64,000 bases of DNA from Dryas octopetala (GCA_963921425.1 OY992832.1:25385489-25449488); one strand, 5' to 3'. Counted from the first letter of the stretch, positions 1 through 10,923 are shown. The notes: generated by a model from the sequence alone, not told the origin. Program-made: numbers and translations.

Positions 1-567
1 GTTTGGGCCTGAGAAGTCTTTAAGACTTGTTCTGTATGCCGATGTTGGACTTCTTCTTTTAGAGAGAAAAGAAATCTCTCTTTCTTTTCTATTTGGTCTT
101 TCATGCTGTTTATGAATTTGACCTGTGGTTCTTGAATAAACCTGAAATGAATGTTAGAACCTAATGCTGAAGCCACTATCCCTTCATTTGTTACCTGCAT
201 TGGGTAAAGCATATTTAAAAAAGGAGTTCCCAAAATGCAGTTTTGGGAAAGATCTCTTACCATTAGAAAAGGTGTTTCAAAGCAAATTCCTTGATTGCAG
301 ACTGCAGCATTAGAAAGTTTATAATCTATTTTCATCTTTCTACCATTTGCAGCATTTAGAGTTTGTGCAGTTTTTGTAAAGAATTTGGTTGGAACCATAC
401 CTTCCTTTAGACAATTAAGATCTGCACCAGAGTCCATAAGGGCTTCAGTGGTGAATTCAAAAGCTTGGCCAACTCTTATGGTTATTTCAACGAACCATCT
501 TTGGGAGAAGATCTTGTCTATTTGATTGATCTGATTAAGACCAGTGAGTTCCTCTTCCTTGGGGATA
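1..567 (-). pseudogene. Protease C-terminal and RT leader remainder, frameshifted
   Basis: This stretch continues the minus-strand polyprotein beyond the frameshift. Positions 575-336 repeat the protease DSGA region, and positions 1-240 correspond to the region just before the reverse transcriptase, matching 2766-3005 in reverse complement. It leaves the window at position 1, so more viral sequence, probably reverse transcriptase on the minus strand, is expected to the left. Confidence 0.8.
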
Positions 568-812
568 TCATTTCTTTCTACCATTTGCAGCATTTAGAGT
601 TTGTGCAGTTTTTGTAAAGAATTTGGTTGGAACCATACCTTCCTTTAGACAATTAAGATCTGCACCAGAGTCCATAAGGGCTTCAGTGGTGAATTCAAAA
701 GCTTGGCCAACTCTTATGGTTATTTCAACGAACCATCTTTGGGAGAAGATCTTGTCTATTTGATTGATCTGATTAAGACCAGTGAGTTCCTCTTCCTTGG
801 GGATATCATTTC
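337..812. repeat. Exact 238-bp tandem duplication in protease region
   Basis: Copies 337-574 and 575-812 are identical by eye. The unit length is not a multiple of three (238 = 3x79+1), so the duplication shifts the polyprotein frame and duplicates the protease active-site motif. A short TTTCT sequence borders the copies, which fits microhomology-mediated duplication or a local assembly artefact. Confidence 0.92.
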
Positions 813-2664
813 TTTCTCCCCTTTGCATTTCCTTCGCAAAGTCTTCTTCAAGTCCTTGTTCTTCAAATCTTTCTGACAACTGTGTTAGTTCTAGAAGATT
901 GACTCTTGATTTAAGATCTTTTACTTCTCCTTTTATTTCATTAATTTCCTTTTTTAGGTCTGAAATTGAGGGTTCCTGAGCTTCCTTGTTTTTTGAGATT
1001 TCTATCCTATCCACAATGTGTTGGAAATTATATGGTTCTACTGGAGAAGGGAAAGTGCTTTCTCTTCTTTTCTGGGGTTGGGCTTCTTTAACCGTTCCTA
1101 GATAATGTTCTAAGGCTGTTCTTTTTTGCACTGGGTCTTCTATTTTATCAATTAAGTCTAGCAGGAGGCTATCTTGACTAGTTAAAACATTTATTCCTAG
1201 ATGTCTAACCTTTTTACAGATGCATGAGATTGAAGAACCCTGGCTGCTTGAGCTTGAACTAGACCTCTCATAATATGTTTCATCTTCTAGTCCCAAGATT
1301 TCTTCACTAGAAGTTTCTCCTGAATTTAGGAGAATATTGAAAATTTCCTCCTTTGTTTCTTCATCCACTTGGAGGTTATTAATTTTTTCTTTCATTTTAC
1401 ACTCGTTTTTGTAATGACCTGTTTTCCCACATTTAAAACAGGTTGGAGGTTTTTTAGACCTGAAGTCTTTTCTTTTTGGAAATCTTTTCCTTTTTAGGAA
1501 TCTATTTTCTTTTGGCTCTTTATCCTCTCGTGTTCTTGTTCTTAAAAACCTTTTGTGTTTATGAAACTTCTTCTTTCTTTTAAAAAGATCAGTGGTTTTA
1601 GAAAATCCAAATTGCTCGCAAAAATCTCCCATTTCTTTACCTCTAGAAGATTTTTCTTTTTCTAGAAGTCTTTTTAACTTCATATCTGTACATAGGGCTA
1701 GGCCTTCTGCACAGATTTCTGAGACCAAATGACCAAAGGTCAACTGATTGTAAGGGATTTTTCCCCCGTTTCTAGCTTTAAGCCTATTTCTTACCTTTTC
1801 AGCAAATAGAGGAGGAAGGCCAGAAATGAATTTCTCCTTCCAAAATTCCTGATGGCAATCAGACCTAGTATAAACCTTGGCAAGGAAAACATCTTTATAC
1901 CATCTAAATTGGGACAGAGTAGGACACTTTAGATTCATTAAGACTTCCCTAGATCTTTCATGCTGGAGATCTATAGACCCTAAAAAATGTAAAGTTATTG
2001 TGTAAGCGAGAGTATTTACCCCATCTTCTGCTTCTCCTTCAGTTTCTCTTCCCTGTTCAAGTTTTACCACTTTTTTGGAGGCAAATAAAATCTGATTTTT
2101 TGTTTGTTCTGGCAGGAAGTCCCACCATCCTCTTAGTTGTCCCGAGAATCCTGTAACGATGGCCGAAGCCACCTGGCTTTCACTATTACCTGCAGCTCTA
2201 CCAACAGTAGCATACATTAACATTTGTCTTATGACATCGATTACCTGGTATTCTGTTCTTTCATCGATGTTCCATTCAACAATAGACCCTGCATCGAATC
2301 TAGCTGTGTCAAAATGGAAATTTTCTTCAAATCCCATATCTACTGGTGTTGGTCTATGGTAATAATTCCTGCTTGGAGCCATAGGGATAGGATTTCTTTT
2401 AAAATTTATTTTGTTTATTTGAGCAGGTTCATCTTCTTGATGTCCTAAGAAGACCTTTTCAAGATCTTCTTCACTTTCTTCCCCTTCTTCTTTAGAGAGG
2501 ACATTTACTACAGGATTCTTTGGTTTGTCTTCTTTAGACAAACTATCCTTAATTCCTAGTCTAGCTAGTCTATCAAGAATCTCATCCATCACATCCTTTT
2601 GCTGGTTGGAGGTAATAGGAGCTTTTAGCTTATAATTTTCCAAAGTCGGTGGTGGTTTAAACAT
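568..2664 (-). pseudogene. Caulimovirid coat protein-protease polyprotein fragment
   Basis: An open frame of 698 codons from the first in-frame ATG. The frame stays open upstream to the junction at about 2765, so this ATG is probably internal to a longer, truncated polyprotein. Visible are an acidic N-terminal third, a very basic Lys/Arg run (about residues 360-405), a CX2CX4HX4C zinc knuckle (about 408-421, typical of pararetroviral coat proteins binding nucleic acid), a Ser-rich stretch, a predicted coiled coil (about 560-590) and, near the C-terminus, the DSGA aspartic-protease motif (about 668). The frame ends early because a 238-bp tandem duplication (337-812) shifts it. Known of the family: the protease matures the polyprotein and the coat protein packages DNA. 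Here both are fossil. Confidence 0.88.
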
Positions 2665-2765
2665 AACCTCTTGACTTACCGATTTGGACTGAGAAGTGGA
2701 GGCTTCATGTTTTACTTGGTTAGGGCAAATTCTACTAATGGAATCTTCGATCCTTGAGGTTTGAA

Positions 2766-3005
2766 CTGCATTTTGGGAACTCCTTTTTTAAATATGCTTT
2801 ACCCAATGCAGGTAACAAATGAAGGGATAGTGGCTTCAGCATTAGGTTCTAACATTCATTTCAGGTTTATTCAAGAACCACAGGTCAAATTCATAAACAG
2901 CATGAAAGACCAAATAGAAAAGAAAGAGAGATTTCTTTTCTCTCTAAAAGAAGAAGTCCAACATCGGCATACAGAACAAGTCTTAAAGACTTCTCAGGCC
3001 CAAAC
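2766..3005. repeat. Arm of a 240-bp inverted duplication (other arm 1-240)
   Basis: Positions 1-240 are the exact reverse complement of 2766-3005 over all 240 bases compared. Similarity stops sharply at 241/2765. This marks the head-to-head junction between the two viral fragments. The left arm may continue beyond the window. Confidence 0.95.
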
Positions 3006-4488
3006 CCAGGTAAAGCTAATAGAAGAAACTCTTAAAAAAGAAATATGTGCTGACTTGCCAAATGCCTTTTGGAACAGGAAGAAACATGAGGTTTCACTAC
3101 CTTATGAACCAGACTTTAAGGAGGCCCAAATACCAACCAAATCCAGGCCCATCCAAATGAATAGTACCCACTTAGAACTATGCAAAGCAGAGATAAAAGA
3201 TCTCTTAGAAAAAAAGCTCATAAGAAGGAGCACTTCCCCATGGAGCTGTCCAGCCTTTTATGTGGAAAAGGCTGCAGAAATAGAAAGAGGGGTACCTAGG
3301 TTAGTAATTAATTACAAACCCCTAAATAAAGCTCTTAGATGGATTAGGTATCCAATACCTAATAAAAAGGATTTGTTAAACAGGTTATGCAAAGCCACCA
3401 TATTTTCAAAATTTGACATGAAGTCAGGTTATTGGCAGATACAAATCAAGGAACAAGAAAGGTATAAAACTGCCTTCACGGTTCCTTTTGGGCATTATGA
3501 ATGGAATGTAATGCCTTTTGGTTTAAAGAATGCCCCTTATGAATTCCAAAACATCATGAATGAGATTTTTAACCCTTACTCCTCATTCACCATTGTTTAT
3601 ATTGATGATGTCTTGGTCTACTCGGATTCTTTTGAACAGCATATTAAGCATCTTAAAATTTTCAAAAAATTAATAACAGATGCAGGGTTGGTTGTTTCAG
3701 CCAAGAAAATGGAAGTCTTCCAAACAAAGGTAAGATTTCTAGGACATAATATTTTTCATGGAACAATTATTCCAATTGACAGGGCTATAGCTTTTGCAGA
3801 GAAATTTCCTGATGAAATAAAAGACAAAACCCAGCTGCAAAGGTTTCTGGGAAGCCTAAATTATATTGCAGACTTCCTCCAAAATCTTGCTAAAGAAAGT
3901 AAGATTCTGTATCAAAGATTAAAAAAGAAACCACCTGTATGGACCAATGACCATACTCAAGCAGTAAGAAGGCTAAAAGCCAGAGCAAAAGAATTACCAT
4001 GCCTCTCTATCCCTATCCCTGAGGCATTTAAAATAGTTGAAACTGACGCATCAGAACAAGGGTATGGTGGGATCCTAAAACAAAGGATCCAAGGTAAGGA
4101 ACAGTTAGTAAGGTTCACCTCAGGAAGCTGGAAACCAGCCCAACAGAATTACTCGACTATTAAAAAAGAAATCCTTGCTATTGTCCTTTGTGTTACAAAA
4201 TTTGAAAGCGATTTATTAAATCAAAACTTTTTGATTAGGGTAGATTGCAAAGCAGCTAAAGAGGTTTTAACAAAAGATGTTAAAAACATAGCCTCCAAAC
4301 AAATTTTTGCCAGATGGCAGGCTATTCTCTCTGCTTTTGATTTTCATATTGAGTACATCAAAGGAAAAGACAATGCTCTCCCTGATTTTCTAACCAGAGA
4401 ATTCTTGCAGGGGAGGAATATGCAGGGCCAACAGACTGAATCAGAAGCTGACAAGGGATCTAAAAGGTCCCATGGAAGGAAAAAATAA
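2766..4488 (+). pseudogene. Caulimovirid reverse transcriptase-RNase H fragment
   Basis: An open frame of about 570 codons that has lost its own beginning: the frame upstream of the junction hits a stop at 2755, and the first in-frame ATG is at 2791. After the protease tail and a Lys/Glu-rich linker comes a reverse transcriptase domain (about residues 115-340), with YIDDVL at about residue 280 as the catalytic pair of aspartates. RNase H follows, with the DAS motif near residue 430, a Glu near 470 and an Asp near 494. In live relatives this enzyme copies the RNA pregenome into DNA. No internal stop interrupts RT or RNase H, so the insertion looks fairly young. The frame overlaps the next ORF by 17 bp. 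Confidence 0.92.
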
Positions 4489-5545
4489 GCAAAAAATGCA
4501 ACCAGAGGAGCCTAAAAGGTCTCCTTACATTCCTTCAATGGAAATCCCTCTTGGACCCATTGAAGATGTTCATACAGAAAGAAACCCAGCTGAAGTAGCA
4601 AGGTTATATTTGATAGGGCATCTACACCCTAAATTTGAGGGAAAAAACCAGTTTTTCTATGAAGCAATTCTTATTGAAACTGGATCGGTTAAAATAACCC
4701 ATAATTATAGAAGTGACTCTAAAAGAGTTATTGGGTTTTCTCAATTATATATCTTAAAGATATTATCCCAGGAAGATTGGGGTTCCAATCCCATGTCTAA
4801 AAGACGTTTTAGAAACCCAAAAATTTATCCAAATTATTTCAGTTATTTTGATTACCAGCATGCCTGGGAAAATGCTTTGTGTTTACAAAATGATATTTTC
4901 TCACACTCCTGGTTTTTCAATTTTCAAGTAAGGGACAAAAAACCCATTCCAAATTGGTTTAAAGCATGGTTTCTCCTTTGGGGTCCTTCCGTTGACCTCC
5001 TACCTCCTGAAATCAAAGACTCCTTTTTCAAGTTTAGAAAACATAATTTTGATATTTCAGGATATTGGGAAGCTGTATTATGGTTTTTCTTCCTTTATAA
5101 TATGATCTGGATTCTTAAATGGGTTTATGAAATCTCCCCACCTGAGGAAGATGATTTCATCTGTCTCCCTCATCTTAAAAGGCAATTATTTATAAAATGG
5201 TGGGACAAATATCAAACTCTTCATCTTGTTTTCCCCAGATTCAAGATTAAATTGGTTGAAGAAATCCTTGTAGGAGCTAAAGAAGCTTCTTCCTCTCATT
5301 CTAAAAAGGATTCTATTCCTGTCCTAAAAGGACTAATCAAAGCTGCTAAATCAGCAGACCCATCTCTTTCCCAAGAAGACCTCAAGCAACAACTCCTTGA
5401 AGCTCTTGGCGAAGTGGACAAAATGTCAACTTCTGAACCAGATGAGGATGACTCCACAGTACACCTAAATAATGATAACAGTGAGGAAATTTCTTATCCT
5501 GATCATAGAGGATTTGGCCAAGGTGACTATCGACAGAATTATTAA
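4472..5545 (+). CDS. Pararetroviral second ORF, function unknown
   Basis: A 357-codon ORF starts 17 bp inside the RNase H frame, an arrangement common in compact viral genomes. The protein is rich in Trp, Phe and Tyr in its middle third, with a hydrophobic WFFFLYNMIW segment near residue 205, and has a Ser/Asp/Glu-rich C-terminal tail. I recognise no catalytic motif. Its position after RNase H matches the uncharacterised ORF2 described for florendoviruses. It could instead be a distant inclusion-body or transactivator-like protein; no motif supports that. Expression from this truncated locus is doubtful. Confidence 0.7.
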   Translation: MEGKNKQKMQPEEPKRSPYIPSMEIPLGPIEDVHTERNPAEVARLYLIGHLHPKFEGKNQFFYEAILIETGSVKITHNYRSDSKRVIGFSQLYILKILSQEDWGSNPMSKRRFRNPKIYPNYFSYFDYQHAWENALCLQNDIFSHSWFFNFQVRDKKPIPNWFKAWFLLWGPSVDLLPPEIKDSFFKFRKHNFDISGYWEAVLWFFFLYNMIWILKWVYEISPPEEDDFICLPHLKRQLFIKWWDKYQTLHLVFPRFKIKLVEEILVGAKEASSSHSKKDSIPVLKGLIKAAKSADPSLSQEDLKQQLLEALGEVDKMSTSEPDEDDSTVHLNNDNSEEISYPDHRGFGQGDYRQNY

Positions 5546-6026
5546 AGGTGTTTTACCTTTATACTATTCACCTGAATGCGGTTCACTGTTCCACCCACCT
5601 GTCTCCATCTGTCCCCCACTCATAGCAGCTGTGTCTAAAAGGATAAGAAGGAATCTGCTTTTCTTCTCCTATAAAGAGGAGACCCCTTCTTTATTCCAAA
5701 CACACAAGTTGGAGTTTCCAAGTCTAGTTTTCAGAGATCAGAGTTAGAAACTCGACCTCTTTTCTTCTGAGTGTTTGTGTTTGTGTGAAGTGTGAAATTT
5801 GAAGTTTTAAAATTCCTTTACAACTACCAATTTGGAGGTCTCCTGTTCCAAATGGACTTGTAAGTTGTAATGATTGCTTTTCTTTTGTTTTACTTCTGCA
5901 TCTTTCAGTTTATTGTAATCTGTTTGTTTGTTTTATACATCCTTTCTATGCCAGTTTATAAACTAAAAATAGATTAAATCTTGGGAAGAAAATGGTAGTA
6001 CCTAAATGAAATAGATATTGGATCTC
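5546..6026 (+). promoter_or_regulatory. Putative viral intergenic region with TATA box
   Basis: Non-coding stretch after the last viral ORF. A TATAAAG box at 5670-5676 follows a purine/pyrimidine-rich segment, as expected for a pararetroviral pregenomic promoter. I could not identify a convincing Met-tRNA primer site nearby. The end of viral sequence is uncertain; from about 5990 the sequence looks like AT-rich host DNA. Confidence 0.45.
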
Positions 6027-6238
6027 CAATAATATTATACTTACTATATTCTTATACCACATTTGTATATCATTTTACGTGTCATTGCTTTACTGGATAG
6101 AGTTCTTCTTTTTCTTTTTCTTTTTCTTTTTGGGTTTTTATTTTATTTTTTAGTGTCTAATGTATGAATGCCATGTAAGTTGCCACATAAGGTGATATAG
6201 AATTGTGATATAAAAATGTAGGATGTCTAGCACTACTG
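6027..6238. mobile_element. MULE-like MITE, 212 bp
   Basis: Flanked by a near-perfect 10-bp direct repeat (ATTGGATCTC at 6017-6026, ATTGGATCCC at 6239-6248). Termini read CAATAATATT and, inverted, CAGTAGTGCT. The interior is non-coding, and its reverse complement resembles the MITE at 27580-27770, including the stretch on a missing or reduced leaf of the inverted repeat around TTCATACATT. The target-site length fits Mutator-like elements. Confidence 0.7.
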
Positions 6239-6472
6239 ATTGGATCCCAACAAACTGTCAAATGATTATGTACTGATTTTTCACAACGCAGATGTAATTC
6301 TATATGGGACATGTACGGTAATGGCCTCTTTTGGCCAGCACCTAAACGGTAGGTTATGGTGATGTTGGCCTCTCAATTAATTGATTGGCTTTTTTATTAT
6401 TTAATCAAGTTTCTTTTTGGCAGAATTTTTCAATAAAGTTGAATTGCTCTAGACTTGTATATATATTCTTCC

Positions 6473-7018
6473 CAGGCCGGTCCGAGAATTTAGGTGGTCT
6501 TAGGCAAAAGAAAAAATTTGAGGCCCTTTGCCCATTTAATAACTAAAATTAATTGACCAAAAAATCAATAAGCAATTTCTAACTTCATAACTATCAATTT
6601 AGTAAGAGAAATTAAAAAATAGAACTGATTTGAATTAATTGAGAATCATTAAGTACACAAAAGTTGTAGTCAGTTTTAAAGATAATTAATACATGTAGCA
6701 AGCTTTTTGACAATTTATATTCCAAATTCCCTGCTAACAAACCTTTGTTACCAAATTAGAGAGCTTCTTTACTCCTCGATATTAATTAAAGGAGACAAAG
6801 TGTAAAGCAACTAAATCTCTGTTTATATTTCAAATTTAATTATTTATTAATGCATTAGTATTCTCATACTACTGTCTGCATAACAAGCTAATTATTAATA
6901 ATATGTATTAGGATTCTCACACATGTAAGTCATTGTAGAGCAATCAGCCACATTAAAGTAGTTCACCATAATATTAAAAAAAAATAATACAAAAATAAAC
7001 CCAAAACATGAAAAACTG

Positions 7019-7049
<31 letters not shown>

Positions 7050-7138
7050 CAAAGAAGCCTAACTTAGAAGTAGGAGGTCCTTTGGGTGGGTGGGCCCTAG
7101 GCAGTCGCCCAGCTCGCCTGCCCTCAAGGCCGGCCCTG
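6473..7138. mobile_element. Non-autonomous hAT element, 666 bp
   Basis: A perfect 8-bp target-site duplication ATTCTTCC flanks it (6465-6472 and 7139-7146). Termini are CAGGCCGGTC on the left and, inverted, CAGGGCCGGC on the right. No transposase is present. The interior is AT-rich with a long T-run (about 7023-7050), and the last 60 bp are GC-rich. An 8-bp duplication with CAGGGCCGG-type ends is typical of hAT MITEs in plants. Confidence 0.88.
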
Positions 7139-7470
7139 ATTCTTCCGATCAACCCTTCAATCGAAGCTAAAGCTTCCATCTTCATACCCAGGTTAGGGTA
7201 TTTTTATAAAAAATCAAAACTAAAAAATTAGAAAAGAAAAAGACAGAATCTTGGAAACCCAACCTAACGAAGCTTACAGTGTTCTGAAAAAAACTCCAAA
7301 GTTATAAGGACATTGTATGCACTTAATATATTTTGCTTGAAGACTCAGGTACAAATACATTCATTAATTATAAGGGTATTTCAAGTTAGTCTATGAATAA
7401 AAAAACAATTCAAATTCATAAATTAATTAACAAAAATTTACAATATAACATGTTTTTTCAAAATTTTCAT

Positions 7471-7723
7471 CCAAAAAACGTTAAATGTCATGCTGGACAT
7501 AACTGATGTGGCATTTTTAATGATATAGTGGGAGGATGGTGGGTGGTGGGGGATTTGCAAGGTGATTTCAATTTTTTTTTTTTTTAGTTTTATTTCTATT
7601 TTTTCATTTTTATAAGTTGAGGTATTTTTTATTGTTTTTTTGCCACATGGCATAAATTTGGTATCCATGTCATTAAAAATGCCACATCAACTATGTCCAG
7701 AGTGTCATTTAACGATTTTTTGG
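7471..7723. repeat. Inverted repeat, MITE-like
   Basis: About 55-bp arms starting CCAAAAAACGTTAAATG (7471) and ending CATTTAACGATTTTTTGG (7723) are imperfect reverse complements, both containing a TGATGTGGCATTTTTAATGA-type core. They enclose a G-rich/T-rich loop. No clear target-site duplication was found, so the superfamily is open. The rest of 7147-8066 is AT-rich with no gene seen. Confidence 0.7.
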
Positions 7724-8066
7724 ACATCATATATTGATACGTGGTTTAATCAGTTTATGTGTTATAATATGAGTGAATATTATTAATATTATACCCTACT
7801 AATATAAACACATCGTCCAATAATATCCTTACACGTTAGATTGGTTATATCACGTGACGGTATATCAGTTATACCTTATAATTTTTCATGGTTGTAGATG
7901 ATTCGTATTTATTGTTTTTTGCAAATGCATGTAGGATGAGGTGATTCTTGTATAGATTCTATCCATGAATAAAGTCATTCAATATGCATTTGAAAAAAAA
8001 AAACAAAAAACCAAAAGATAAGTGTAGACATCTTCTCGAGAGAATAATTATATATATAATATATGA

Positions 8067-10040
8067 TTAGATTGTTGTTTTGGAAGCCCTTCGAGAAAGA
8101 ATTATCCAACAAAGCACACGATAAAGCACAAAGAAGCCAAACATGATGCCCACATTGATCCACCTGGTGTCCTTGTCAAGTCCTCTGCTCTTCAACACAT
8201 CATTGCCTGTGAGCAAACACTTGGAATGCAAGGAATCTTGAGCATGCCAAGAGAAACACTCACTTCTAACACTCCAGTACTCGTTTGTGAGCAATGTGTC
8301 CAATGGGTACCTATAAAGCGAAACATAGTACATGAAGAGCCAGTACTTTGGTATGCTCTCTTTCGGAATGAAGTAGCCAGAGAAGAGAAAGAAGGCTCCA
8401 AGAACTGTGCAGATGAGAGAGTTTCCCGAAATGAAGTCGGGAGAGACTGCGCTCAGAAAGAGCACCAGTGAACTAGCCATCAACACAATCAGCCAAACCA
8501 CGAAAGCGAAAAAGGCGAAAGCAGCAATGGAGGGGTTGAGTCCCACTATCCAATACACAGGAAGAGCAAAGATAATAGCCACTGCAAACAAGAAGGGCAT
8601 GAAGACAATGGTGTTGGCAATCATGTATGAGGAAATTCTATAGGCTCCTCTTGAGGCTTCCTTCATTAGGACTCGCCGCTCTTGAAGGTATATTGGTAGT
8701 GCCTCGACTGTAGAAGAGAGGAGGAAACTGAGACTGAAGGCAAAGAGGCCAAACCGCTCTGCAACACCTTCTTCATCCTTCCTCACTTTGATGTATACAC
8801 TTGCCAAGCCAAATCCACCAACCAGAGCTTGCATTGTTCTCGCCAAGAACAGTTGCTTTGTTCTATAAATAATCTTCCAGAATCTTGAGCACAGAAACAT
8901 GATCTCATAACAGAAATTGAAAAAATAATTAGCAGTACCCAACTTTTGGCTATGATCATGCTGATGATCTCTGCCAATTTCTTCTTCTGGCCATGATGAG
9001 TAGGAGGAGTAAGATTGACAACAAGCCGTCTTCGAAGAATACGAATCTTCCAGTGTGTGTATTATTTCCATGGCAAATTCTAGAGCATTGAGTTGTAATG
9101 GAATTTGCATTCCCAATCCAGCTATCGAATGTTCGAGTGATTCCATGCTACCATTGTGGGCAACAGAACCGCTAGAGAGGATCAAAAAGTTAGAGATGTG
9201 AAAGAGAATTCTATAGCTGGGCTGGTGTATTGATAAAACCACTGTTCTTTGTTTTGATTTGGCCATTGCAGAGAGCATCTCAATGACTTGAAGTGCTGAG
9301 GTGCTGTCTAGGCCTGAAGTGGGCTCATCAAGCAGCAAAATTGGAGGGTCATGAATCATATCAACTCCAATTGATACCCTTTTCCTCTCTCCACCAGATA
9401 TCCCTCTATTCTCTTCGTCTCCAACGAAACTATCCGCAACGTGAACAAGGCCGAGCTCTTGCATTAGCCTCTCCACCCTCTCTTCCCTCTCTTTTGCATT
9501 AACACCTTTCAGCCTAAACTTGGCAGTAAACATCAGAGTCTCCTTCACGGTGAGCAGAGGAAGCAAATTGTCTTCTTGTGCAACAAATCCACATATCTTG
9601 CGCAATTGAGCTGGACTAGTTATCCAATGATCGTTGACTGACACAGTTTTGGGATCAAAATCTTTGTCTTTAACCCTCCCTGATATGATTCTAAGAAGGG
9701 TAGATTTTCCGGTGCCACTTGGGCCAACAATGGCAAGAATTTCGCAACTTCTGGCAACGAAAGAGACCGAGTTGAGTATGCTAACTGGCTTATTAGGCTT
9801 CTGCAGAAGTTGACAAATTGAATTGGGTATGCTCCTATTTGGGTGAAAAGTGTAGGAAAGGTTTTGCACAGTGAGTTTGTAAGTGGGGTTGTTGCAATGG
9901 TGGGGTGGTGGTGGTGAGGAGTGGTAGAAAGAAGAGGAAGGGCTGGTGGAATCTTCAGGGGAGTTTGAGGTTGAAAAGAGTATCATTGAGTCATGATCTC
10001 CATTAATATCATTGCTTGGTTGCTGAAAGCAAGCTGCCAT
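8067..10040 (-). CDS. ABC transporter G family half-transporter (WBC type)
   Basis: A single-exon gene of 657 codons from the first real ATG at 10040 (the frame extends six codons upstream only through a TTG). N-terminal Ser/Pro-rich tail; then the ATP-binding domain with Walker A GPSGTGKST, signature ISGGERKR, Walker B ILLLDEPTSGLDS and the H-loop SIHQPS (about residues 60-300); then a membrane domain with about six hydrophobic segments (about 390-650). This nucleotide-binding-domain-first order defines ABCG half-transporters, which dimerise in the plasma membrane to export lipids, cutin/suberin precursors, hormones or secondary metabolites. Intronless, 570-660-residue relatives include Arabidopsis ABCG4, 5, 8, 10 and 23; the closest is not determined here. 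All ATPase motifs are intact. The neighbouring hAT and foldback elements do not touch the frame. Confidence 0.95.
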   Translation of the reverse strand: MAACFQQPSNDINGDHDSMILFSTSNSPEDSTSPSSSFYHSSPPPPHHCNNPTYKLTVQNLSYTFHPNRSIPNSICQLLQKPNKPVSILNSVSFVARSCEILAIVGPSGTGKSTLLRIISGRVKDKDFDPKTVSVNDHWITSPAQLRKICGFVAQEDNLLPLLTVKETLMFTAKFRLKGVNAKEREERVERLMQELGLVHVADSFVGDEENRGISGGERKRVSIGVDMIHDPPILLLDEPTSGLDSTSALQVIEMLSAMAKSKQRTVVLSIHQPSYRILFHISNFLILSSGSVAHNGSMESLEHSIAGLGMQIPLQLNALEFAMEIIHTLEDSYSSKTACCQSYSSYSSWPEEEIGRDHQHDHSQKLGTANYFFNFCYEIMFLCSRFWKIIYRTKQLFLARTMQALVGGFGLASVYIKVRKDEEGVAERFGLFAFSLSFLLSSTVEALPIYLQERRVLMKEASRGAYRISSYMIANTIVFMPFLFAVAIIFALPVYWIVGLNPSIAAFAFFAFVVWLIVLMASSLVLFLSAVSPDFISGNSLICTVLGAFFLFSGYFIPKESIPKYWLFMYYVSLYRYPLDTLLTNEYWSVRSECFSWHAQDSLHSKCLLTGNDVLKSRGLDKDTRWINVGIMFGFFVLYRVLCWIILSRRASKTTI

Positions 10041-10176
10041 TGTTTTTAATAAGCTCAATTTTCTGCAGAGTGCATATATGAGATGGATTATTAAGAGGTG
10101 ATGGAATTGGATTGAGGGGGCTAATTAGAGATGGAAACGTACAAGATGAGAAGTGGAGGTTGCACCAACAAGGCTG

Positions 10177-10186
10177 TATATATATA
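10177..10186 (-). promoter_or_regulatory. Probable TATA box of the ABCG gene
   Basis: An alternating TATATATATA lies about 137 bp upstream of the ABCG ATG on the minus strand, in AT-rich sequence at a suitable distance for a plant core promoter. No other element decides the start. Confidence 0.5.
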
Positions 10187-10923
10187 GTGCTGGTTAAGGT
10201 GGTGTATGGTTGGTGGTGTTTGGTTATCCAAGAAAGTTTGACTAATAGGGCCAAGGAAAACTTCATTACAGTCTGAATTTTAGTCTAGGAGATGGTGAAT
10301 TGCTGCTTAAAACTTCATCAACCAAATAAAACTATCCACATCGATCCAAAGACGTATTGTTCTAGGAGATGGTGAATTGCTGCTTAAATTAAGATCCAAT
10401 AGGGTGTAGGTTGAAGAAAAAAAAAAACAAAAACCAAACAAACACTGGGTTTCGTCTTTGTAGCGAGTCACACACTGCTATGAGCCTATGACAAATTTGA
10501 GCAATGCTGCCATTGCACGTTTACGGTGCATAATTGCACAAATTTAAAATGAATATACATGTAAAAAAGTAATATAAACCATCATTTCATAAATTTTTTA
10601 ATTTGGATCCCTCATATTTCTCATATAGAAACATAAATTCAGTTACTCATACTTCTATATAAAACACTTAAAATTCGATAGAATAATAATGTACCCATAA
10701 TTATGGAATTAATAAATCACCACAACAACTTATGAGATACATCCATCCACAAGTACATAAACAAATCACTTAACACCAATGTTAGGTCAAAAGGATCCAT
10801 TAAAAAAAAAAAGGTCAAAAGAAAAAGAAACGAAGAAGAAGAGAAAAAAAAAATATAAGCAATTAATTCATAGTCCGTATCCATTTTAGAGTTCTCTAAT
10901 GGGTTCCTTTAGTTTTTATTAAA
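10187..10923. other. Intergenic, with a 28-bp direct repeat
   Basis: No gene seen. An exact 28-bp direct repeat beginning TCTAGGAGATGGTGAATTGC occurs at 10284-10311 and 10361-10388, 77 bp apart. The remainder is AT-rich, with A-runs near 10415 and 10800. Confidence 0.7.

Larger units (their letters stand above)
1..5985. mobile_element. Endogenous pararetrovirus (Caulimoviridae) locus, rearranged
   Basis: Two viral fragments lie head to head. On the minus strand (2765 down to 1) are a coat-protein zinc knuckle, a coiled-coil stretch and an aspartic protease. On the plus strand (2766 onward) are the end of the protease region, reverse transcriptase, RNase H and a second ORF. This domain order is that of Caulimoviridae. 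A large polyprotein followed by a separate ORF of unknown function suggests the endogenous florendovirus group, but that genus assignment is tentative. No movement-protein module is visible, because the minus fragment is cut at the 2765/2766 junction. The right border is not defined by a repeat or target-site duplication; 5985 is an estimate. The locus is broken and cannot encode an intact polyprotein as assembled. Confidence 0.9.

Noticed and set aside
782-2448. Plus-strand small frames opposite the coat-protein region
   Set aside because: They are shadows of the minus-strand viral frame, without motifs.
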